From NCBI GenBank assembly GCA_024762755.1, contig JANTGX010000058.1, positions 1-9,933 of the forward strand: a DNA stretch of 9,933 nt, in the 5' to 3' direction. Position numbers and translations under genes: made by a program. Below, piece after piece: positions 6,508 through 9,933 of the stretch. Positions within the stretch are counted from its first letter, which is position 1. Each line of letters starts with the position of its first letter. Source of the stretch: Gammaproteobacteria bacterium. GTDB lineage: Bacteria; Pseudomonadota; Gammaproteobacteria; SZUA-152. Under the pieces are notes generated by a model, which saw nothing but the letters and a program-made list of their open reading frames with translations, searched no databases and was not told where the DNA came from.

Positions 6508-7050
6508 TTAGAGCAGCGGCAGTATCTCGGTGCGTGCCTCGTTGCGGCTCAGTTCGCCGTGCACGATGTGCCGGATGCGGTTCTCTCGATCCACGATCAC
6601 CGTATAGGGCAGGGCGCCATAGCGGTTGCCATAGCGTTTGGCCGCGGCGATGGCCTCGTCCTGGCCGATGAGCATGGGATATTCCACGCCGTGGGTGTCG
6701 ATGAAGTCGCGCACCTTGTCGGCGTCATCGATGGCGACGCCGATGAATTGCAGCCCACGCGCGCCGTAGGTCTCTTGCAGTTCGACGAACAGGGGGGTCT
6801 CGCGTTGGCAGGGCGGGCACCAGGTGGCCCAGAAGTTGATCACGCGGACCTTGCCGGCCCACTCGTCGACACAATGTTCGCTGCCTTCCAGGTCGGGCAG
6901 GCAGAAGTCGGCGGCCGGCTGTCCGAGGAGGGATTGGACCTGTGTCGCCGTGTCCTGGCTGAACTGGCGGATCAGTAGTTCACCGCCCCACATGCCGACG
7001 ATGAAGGTCAGCACATAGAGCGCGATGCGCTGCGCCTGGTTGAGTTGCAT
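6508..7050 (-). CDS. TlpA/ResA-family membrane-anchored thioredoxin-like protein, 180 aa
   Basis: A thiol-disulfide oxidoreductase that would act in the periplasm, held by an N-terminal membrane segment (about residues 9-27, IALYVLTFIVGMWGGELLI). The thioredoxin fold follows: GQPAADFCLPDLEG, the active site WATWCPPC with C78 and C81, and a cis-proline in GALPYTVIVD. WCPPC is typical of TlpA/ResA proteins, which reduce target disulfides, for example during cytochrome c maturation. It lies 9 bases after dsbD, and DsbD is a known electron donor for such proteins, so a donor-acceptor pair is likely (inference). Two further cysteines, C50 and C60, flank the strand before the active site and are unusual. 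No Shine-Dalgarno sequence is seen before the ATG; translation may be coupled to dsbD. The exact target cannot be told from sequence, so I give no gene symbol. Confidence 0.92.
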   Translation of the reverse strand: MQLNQAQRIALYVLTFIVGMWGGELLIRQFSQDTATQVQSLLGQPAADFCLPDLEGSEHCVDEWAGKVRVINFWATWCPPCQRETPLFVELQETYGARGLQFIGVAIDDADKVRDFIDTHGVEYPMLIGQDEAIAAAKRYGNRYGALPYTVIVDRENRIRHIVHGELSRNEARTEILPLL

Positions 7051-7059
7051 CGGTCGGGT

Positions 7060-9342
7060 TTACCCGCCGAGGGCCTGGCGCAGGTGCTCACGGAAGGCCT
7101 CGGCGGGCATGAATCCGACCACGCGATAGGCACGGCGTTCTTGGCCGTCGGGGCCGAAGAACAGGATGGAAGGCGGGCCGATGAGGCCGAAGTGCTTGAG
7201 CAGGGCCTTGTCTTCGGCGTCGTTCTTGGTCACGTCGGCCTGCAGCAGGAGCGTACCCTGCAGGGCCTGCTGCACGGCGGGATCGGCAAAGGTGTATTTC
7301 TCCATCTCTTTGCAGGAGACGCACCAGTCGGCGTAGAAGTCGAGCATGACCGGCTTGCCGGCGGCGCTGGCCTTGGCGATCTCGGCCTGGAGTTGGGCGA
7401 GCCCTTTGATGCGCTTGAAGGACAGCTCGGCGCCATGGCTCTGGTTGCCGGCGGCGGTCGTGCCGGCACCCAGCCCATGCAGGGGCTGCATGACGTCCTT
7501 GCCGCCGGCCGCCACCCCCACCAGGATCAACCCGCCGTAGATGAGGATGACGAGGCCCAGCCCCTTCCACAGTTTGCGCCAGCCGCTGCCCTCGCCGACC
7601 GGCTCCGTGGCGCCCATGTAGACGGCGGAGACGATGAACAGGATGGCCCACAGCAGCATGCTGATGGCCGCCGGCAGGATGCGTTCGAGCATCCAGATGG
7701 CCACCGCCAGGAGCAGCACGCCGAATACGGCCTTGATGGCGTCCATCCACGGCCCGGCCTTGGGCAGCAGCTTGCCGGCTGAGGTGCCGATGGCCAGCAG
7801 CGGCGCACCCATGCCCAGGCTGAGGGCGAACAGGGCCATGCCGCCGAGCACCGCGTCGCCGGTCTGGCCGATATAGATGAGGGCGCCGGCCAGCGGCGCC
7901 GCCACGCAGGGGCCGACGATGAGGGCGGAGAGAAAGCCCATCACGGCGACGCCGGTGAGGGTGCCGCCCTGCTGGCGATTGCTCACCTCGGTGAGGCGGC
8001 TCTGCAGGAAGCTGGGCATCTGCAGCTCGAAGAAGCCGAACATGGACAGGGCGAGGGCGACGAACACGGCGGCGAAGGTGCCGAGGATCCAGGGGTTCTG
8101 GAAGGCCGCTTGCAGGTTTTCGCCGAACAGCCCCGCGATCACGCCGGCGACGGTGTAGGTGACCGCCATGGCCAGTACATAGACCAGCGACATGACGAAG
8201 GCGCGCCGGGTGGTGAGCCCCTCGCCCTGGCCAACGATGATGCTGGAGAGAATGGGGATCATGGGGAACACGCAGGGCGTGAAGGCCAGTAGCAGGCCGA
8301 AGCCGAAGAAGGTGAGTACCGTGAGCACGGTGCTGCCACTGGCCAGGGATTCGGCGATGCGGTCCTGCTCGGAGACCGCCGGTGTGGCGGTGGTGGCGGG
8401 CCCCGCGGGCGCCGCGGTGGTGACCGCAGGCAGGTGTACGGGGATCTCACGGCTGGTGGGCGGGTAGCAGAAGCCGGCGTCGGCACAGCCCTGATAGTCG
8501 AGCACCACGGTGGCGTCGGTGGCCTCGAGGCGTTCGCGGGTGAGGGGGATGTCCACGTCGAGGTCATGATGGTAGACCACCATCTTGCCGAAGGATTCGT
8601 CGACCTTCTCGTCGCCCGCCGGCAGCACCGGCTGGCCGAGGCGGATGCCGGGCGTGTCCTTGAGGGCGAAGCGGAGCTTGTCGCGGTAGAGGTAGACGCC
8701 ATCGGCGATGTCGAAATGGGCGCGCAGGGTGTGGCCGTCGACGACCGTGACGCTGGGAATGAAGGCCTGTTCCGGTGGTAGGAAGCCCTCGTCACCACCC
8801 AGGCCGAGCTGGTCACCCAACTGTTTCAGCGCGCCGAGGGGATCGAAGCCCTTCTCGCCCGTTTGCGTCGACGCTGCGGTGGGGGCCGCTGCCGGCGGCA
8901 GGGGCAGGGTGATGGTCTTGGTCTGCGGGGGGTAGCAGATACCCATGTCGGCGCAGCCCTGCGAGGTGATGGTCACTTGCAGGTTTTGGGCATCGCCCTG
9001 CCGCTGCACGGGGATGTCGATGGCGACGTCGTGGCGGTAGATCTCGACCTTGCCGAAGAATTCGTCCTTCTTTACCTTGCCGGCGGGGTAGGCGGGCTCT
9101 CCCAGGGTGATGCCGGGGGTGTCGCTACGGAACTTGAACTTGTTGCGATAGAGGTAGTAGCCGTCGGCGATGTGCCATTCGGCACGCAGGGTGTGGTCGT
9201 CGAGCATGCGGGCGTTGAGGACGAACGCCTGATCCGGCATGAGGGGTTCTTCGTCCTCGCCGGCGGCACCGACGGCGGCCTGGGCGGTGGGGAGAAGGGC
9301 GAGGGCCAGCAGAAGCCAGCAGAGGCGTCGGATGCGTGTCAT
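7060..9342 (-). CDS. dsbD: Thiol:disulfide interchange protein DsbD with duplicated N-terminal domain, 760 aa
   Basis: DsbD moves electrons from cytoplasmic thioredoxin across the inner membrane to periplasmic partners. Residues 1-23 (MTRIRRLCWLLLALALLPTA) look like a signal peptide. Two nDsbD-like domains follow: about 35-148 with C130 and C136 in GCADMGICYPP, and about 188-304 with C286 and C292 in GCADAGFCYPP. E. coli has one, and 565 residues in all. The membrane domain (about 338-600, eight segments) has C357 in FTPCVFPM and C479 in VGPCVAAPL, 122 residues apart as in E. coli. The C-terminal thioredoxin domain has ADWCVSC with C674 and C677. The open frame extends upstream to 9636, but that part is a shadow of cutA; the ATG at 9342, one base after the cutA stop, begins the signal peptide. 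Translation is probably coupled to cutA. Confidence 0.96.
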   Translation of the reverse strand: MTRIRRLCWLLLALALLPTAQAAVGAAGEDEEPLMPDQAFVLNARMLDDHTLRAEWHIADGYYLYRNKFKFRSDTPGITLGEPAYPAGKVKKDEFFGKVEIYRHDVAIDIPVQRQGDAQNLQVTITSQGCADMGICYPPQTKTITLPLPPAAAPTAASTQTGEKGFDPLGALKQLGDQLGLGGDEGFLPPEQAFIPSVTVVDGHTLRAHFDIADGVYLYRDKLRFALKDTPGIRLGQPVLPAGDEKVDESFGKMVVYHHDLDVDIPLTRERLEATDATVVLDYQGCADAGFCYPPTSREIPVHLPAVTTAAPAGPATTATPAVSEQDRIAESLASGSTVLTVLTFFGFGLLLAFTPCVFPMIPILSSIIVGQGEGLTTRRAFVMSLVYVLAMAVTYTVAGVIAGLFGENLQAAFQNPWILGTFAAVFVALALSMFGFFELQMPSFLQSRLTEVSNRQQGGTLTGVAVMGFLSALIVGPCVAAPLAGALIYIGQTGDAVLGGMALFALSLGMGAPLLAIGTSAGKLLPKAGPWMDAIKAVFGVLLLAVAIWMLERILPAAISMLLWAILFIVSAVYMGATEPVGEGSGWRKLWKGLGLVILIYGGLILVGVAAGGKDVMQPLHGLGAGTTAAGNQSHGAELSFKRIKGLAQLQAEIAKASAAGKPVMLDFYADWCVSCKEMEKYTFADPAVQQALQGTLLLQADVTKNDAEDKALLKHFGLIGPPSILFFGPDGQERRAYRVVGFMPAEAFREHLRQALGG

Positions 9343-9343
9343 G

Positions 9344-9673
9344 TTATGTGTTCTCGTTGGTGACGTTGTCATCGATCCAGGCGAGATAGCCCGCCAGTCC
9401 CTGAGCGATAGGGACTGCGACGATCTCGGGAAGTTCATAGGGGTGCTGGCGCAGCAGGGCGGCCTCGAGGGCCGGGTAGGCCGTCCGCGTGGTCTTGGCC
9501 TGCAGTTGGAACTCGTCGGCCTGTTCCAGCCGACCCTGCCAGCGGTAGGTGGATCGCACGCCGGGCAATACCGCCACGCAGGCGGCCAGGCCTTGCTCCA
9601 CCAGCGCGCCGGCCAGCCGATCCGCGGTCTCGCCATCGGGACAGGTGCAATAGACGATGAGGTGTTCGGACAT
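9344..9673 (-). CDS. cutA: CutA1-family protein, 109 aa
   Basis: CutA1 proteins are small trimeric proteins first linked to copper and divalent-cation tolerance; the true role is unsettled. Family marks visible here are an N-terminal IVYCTCPD, ADRLAGALVEQGLAACV, then PGVRSTYRWQGRLE, a DEFQLQAKT strand, HPYELPEIVAVP, and a C-terminal YLAWIDDN. Length is normal. I chose the ATG at 9673, preceded by GGAG eight bases upstream, over a GTG at 9697 that would add eight residues. The cutA stop lies one base before the dsbD ATG. The cutA-dsbD pairing is also found in E. coli, so this is conserved context and not chance. The protein has no signal peptide and should be cytoplasmic. Confidence 0.95.
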   Translation of the reverse strand: MSEHLIVYCTCPDGETADRLAGALVEQGLAACVAVLPGVRSTYRWQGRLEQADEFQLQAKTTRTAYPALEAALLRQHPYELPEIVAVPIAQGLAGYLAWIDDNVTNENT

Positions 9674-9712
9674 CGGGGCCGCTCCGACAGTCTTCACCAG
9701 AAGCCGTGGGTT

Positions 9713-9736
9713 CTGGTTCTATATCTGGTTCTATAT
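9713..9736. repeat. 12-bp perfect tandem repeat upstream of cutA
   Basis: CTGGTTCTATAT occurs twice in a row (9713-9724 and 9725-9736). A shorter GGTTC lies just before (9709-9713). The second unit overlaps the possible -10 box for cutA, so the number of copies could change the distance between promoter and gene. Confidence 0.8.
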
Positions 9737-9742
9737 ATAGCA
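9734..9742 (-). promoter_or_regulatory. Possible extended -10 promoter for cutA-dsbD
   Basis: On the minus strand TGCTATATA fits the extended -10 pattern TGnTATAAT with two mismatches. There is no good -35 hexamer 16-18 bases upstream, which extended -10 promoters do not strictly need. The leader to the cutA ATG would be about 54 bases. Confidence 0.35.
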
Positions 9743-9790
9743 GTGCGCAGGATGAGGAGGCGTATCTTTACACGCTTGTGTGACGCCGTC

Positions 9791-9819
9791 GATGAAATCG
9801 GCCGCCACCGCCCCCATAT
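9791..9819 (+). promoter_or_regulatory. Possible sigma32 (heat-shock) promoter pointing out of the window
   Basis: GATGAAA (9791-9797) and CCCCATAT (9812-9819) are 14 bases apart. The heat-shock sigma32 pattern is CTTGAAA, 11-16 bases, then CCCCATnT, so five of seven and a full -10 match. It faces away from cutA. In E. coli groES-groEL lies near cutA-dsbD on the other strand, so a heat-shock gene just beyond the window is plausible but unseen. Confidence 0.35.
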
Positions 9820-9933
9820 CGTTCACTCGAGGACCACTTGCGATGGTGTCGTGGGTGGTTTGTTGCAATTCAGGCCATGGCAATGCCCTTGGCCCAGACC
9901 TAGAATGGGGGCTGTCCCCCGGTGAACCTCAAT

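Larger units (their letters stand above)
9674..9933. other. Gene-free upstream region at the right edge
   Basis: 260 bases with no gene I can support. It holds the tandem repeat and possible cutA promoter described separately, a possible plus-strand promoter at 9791-9819, and a 5-bp GC hairpin at 9907-9920 (GGGGG, loop CTGT, CCCCC). An ATG at 9843 on the plus strand opens a frame to the window edge, but it encodes nothing recognisable. Confidence 0.6.

Noticed and set aside
3990..6671. 893-codon open frame on the plus strand, opposite accC, accB and aroQ
   Set aside because: It is the antisense shadow of three certain genes. In GC-rich coding DNA the complementary frame often lacks stops. 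Its protein is low-complexity Gly/Asp/Val-rich and matches no family I know.
9343..9636. N-terminal extension of dsbD to the upstream ATG at 9636
   Set aside because: The extra 98 residues are Arg/Pro-rich and lie wholly over cutA in another frame; the signal peptide begins at 9342.
9843..9933. Plus-strand frame opening at the right edge as the start of a divergent gene
   Set aside because: The visible 30 codons (MVSWVVCCNSGHG and on) resemble no known start, and are not GroES. The window ends too soon to judge.
1..9933. CRISPR array, tRNA, rRNA, insertion sequence, prophage or toxin-antitoxin genes
   Set aside because: I looked for spaced repeats, cloverleaf-like stretches, transposase motifs and terminal inverted repeats and found none. 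Gene content is conserved housekeeping, so I do not claim a new defence or mobile system.

Overview
The window is GC-rich bacterial DNA with compact, densely packed genes, and all eight genes I can support lie on the minus strand. The gene set and order (cutA, dsbD, a TlpA-type thioredoxin, aroQ, accB, accC, prmA, then a zinc-ribbon/DUF3426 protein) is characteristic of Gammaproteobacteria. The GC content and the two-copy DsbD N-terminal domain would suit a non-enteric lineage such as the Chromatiales or a relative, but I cannot fix the order or genus from this sequence alone.

In transcription order, from high to low coordinates, the window holds the following. (1) 9933-9674 is a gene-free upstream region with a 12-bp tandem repeat, a possible extended -10 promoter for cutA, and a possible heat-shock-type promoter facing the other way, out of the window. 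(2) 9673-6508 is a tight cluster of cutA, dsbD and a TlpA-like thioredoxin, separated by 1 and 9 bases; it handles periplasmic thiol-disulfide exchange. (3) 6507-6279 is an intergenic region with two tandem palindromes, a good sigma70-type promoter and a stem-loop near the predicted transcript start. (4) 6278-2969 is aroQ, accB, accC and prmA, covering shikimate-pathway dehydroquinase, two acetyl-CoA carboxylase subunits and ribosomal protein L11 methylation. A 61-base imperfect hairpin sits between accC and prmA. (5) 2968-2881 holds a terminator-like element, a weak promoter and a stem-loop covering the ribosome binding site of the next gene. (6) 2880-1099 is a large protein of unknown function with a divergent PilZ-like C-terminal domain. 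(7) 1098-998 is a spacer with a stem-loop and a perfect TATAAT box. (8) 997-1 is a zinc-ribbon/DUF3426 membrane protein that runs off the window edge.

Functionally, DsbD would bring electrons from cytoplasmic thioredoxin to the periplasm, and the adjacent TlpA-like protein is a plausible recipient. AccB and AccC form the biotin carboxylase half of acetyl-CoA carboxylase. The PilZ-like protein is the least understood gene here.

I found no mobile element, CRISPR array, tRNA or rRNA, and no clear sign of a new multi-gene system. The region is mostly housekeeping. The points most worth a second look are regulatory structures in the intergenic spacers and the PilZ-like gene that sits between prmA and the zinc-ribbon gene.
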